DNA of 6,863 nt from assembly GCA_002697225.1 (NCBI GenBank), contig NZUQ01000163.1:1-6863 (forward strand), written 5' to 3'. Within the stretch, counting starts at the first letter, position 1, and each line of letters starts with the position of its first letter. The notes under the pieces are model-generated. The model was not told the DNA's origin. It was given only the letters and a program-made list of their open reading frames with translations, and did no database searches. The DNA comes from Candidatus Poribacteria bacterium. GTDB lineage: Bacteria; Poribacteria; WGA-4E; UBA9662. This document shows, in pieces, positions 6,422 to 6,863 of this stretch. A program made the translations under genes and the position numbers.

Positions 6422-6863
6422 TCAAAATCTAATGGTAACTCCTGCGGTTGGAACAAGTGGGAGAAGTAGTTCATTACTCACTTCACATCCTTCTACTTCA
6501 TTCGTAATTTTGCTATGAACTTTGCTGAATGTATACTCATGCACATTTTTACGCCAGTAAAGATTCAATACTTGAAAATACCAGTTTAGATCCCAACTCC
6601 TAAATGTACTCGATTTTGTAATCCTGAGATCAAGACTATGATATGCTGGCAATCGTTGACCGTTATAATCACCAAATTTCCGATTACACTCTACACCATC
6701 AGTAACAAGCTTATTATCATAATGGATTAGTTTTGTTGTGGGATTACCTGTATGAAACCGCCAACTCCCATGTAAATGCCACCTTGACGAAAATTGATAA
6801 CTACCATTGAGAGCTATGGAATGTCGCTGATCGGATTTTCTATAGAACTCCTGATCTCCCAAT
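6422..6863 (-). CDS. TonB-dependent outer-membrane receptor, C-terminal part, truncated by window edge
   Basis: The frame is open to the right edge and ends with TGA at 6424-6422, giving about 146 residues of the C-terminus only. The sequence alternates polar and aromatic residues in beta-strand style: YRKSDQRHSIALNGSYQF early on, a WRFHTGNP turn, QRLPAYHSLDLRITK, then a WYFQVLNLYWRKNVHEY stretch, ending PTAGVTIRF with a terminal Phe. This pattern matches the last strands of the 22-stranded barrel of TonB-dependent receptors, and the terminal aromatic residue is the usual outer-membrane assembly signal. Such receptors import siderophores, vitamins or glycans using the proton motive force through TonB. 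The plug and TonB box lie outside the window, so the substrate is unknown. A TTG near the edge is an internal Leu codon, not a start. No clear terminator follows the stop. Confidence 0.75.
   Translation of the reverse strand, partial: LGDQEFYRKSDQRHSIALNGSYQFSSRWHLHGSWRFHTGNPTTKLIHYDNKLVTDGVECNRKFGDYNGQRLPAYHSLDLRITKSSTFRSWDLNWYFQVLNLYWRKNVHEYTFSKVHSKITNEVEGCEVSNELLLPLVPTAGVTIRF

Noticed and set aside
6860..6862. TTG at the right edge as the start of a short 146-residue protein
   Set aside because: The sequence is barrel C-terminus of a much larger receptor, so the TTG is an internal Leu codon and the gene is cut by the window edge.

Overview
The window reads as chromosomal DNA of a Gram-negative bacterium with an AT-leaning genome (hand counts of a few lines give about 37-46% G+C). 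A TonB-dependent receptor C-terminus implies an outer membrane. A selenocysteine-specific elongation factor with its tRNA shows that the organism inserts selenocysteine. An NtrC-type regulator implies sigma-54. Weak Shine-Dalgarno sequences on some genes and the style of the receptor C-terminus hint at an FCB-like or uncultured candidate lineage. That placement is inference, and I cannot name a taxon.

Layout from left to right: (1) 1-676, minus strand: the N-terminal 225 residues of a tyrosine recombinase that runs off the left edge, with a plausible promoter upstream. (2) 777-870, minus: the selenocysteine tRNA gene (selC, anticodon UCA) with encoded CCA. (3) 859-2790, minus: complete selB, whose last three sense codons and stop codon are also the first 12 nt of selC. 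(4) 2791-2985: a 195 bp divergent intergenic region with a promoter candidate for each side and a perfect 6-bp inverted repeat. (5) 2986-4479 and 4513-5895, plus: a membrane sensor histidine kinase and an NtrC-family sigma-54 activator, evidently a two-component operon. (6) 5896-6339, minus: a single-domain rhodanese-like protein with a basic amphipathic N-terminus. Its stop codon abuts that of the response regulator with no gap. (7) 6422-6863, minus: the C-terminal end of a TonB-dependent receptor, whose 5' part lies beyond the right edge.

SelB and tRNA-Sec work together to decode UGA as selenocysteine, and they are probably co-transcribed. The recombinase directly downstream of the tRNA 3' end suggests that a genomic island begins there and extends left out of the window, because selC is a classic island insertion site. 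The kinase and regulator form one phosphorelay whose target promoters are not visible here. The rhodanese and receptor share a strand, but a good promoter between them suggests the rhodanese is also transcribed on its own. I see no clearly new multi-gene system. The most notable structures are the selB/selC overlap and the island-like junction at selC.
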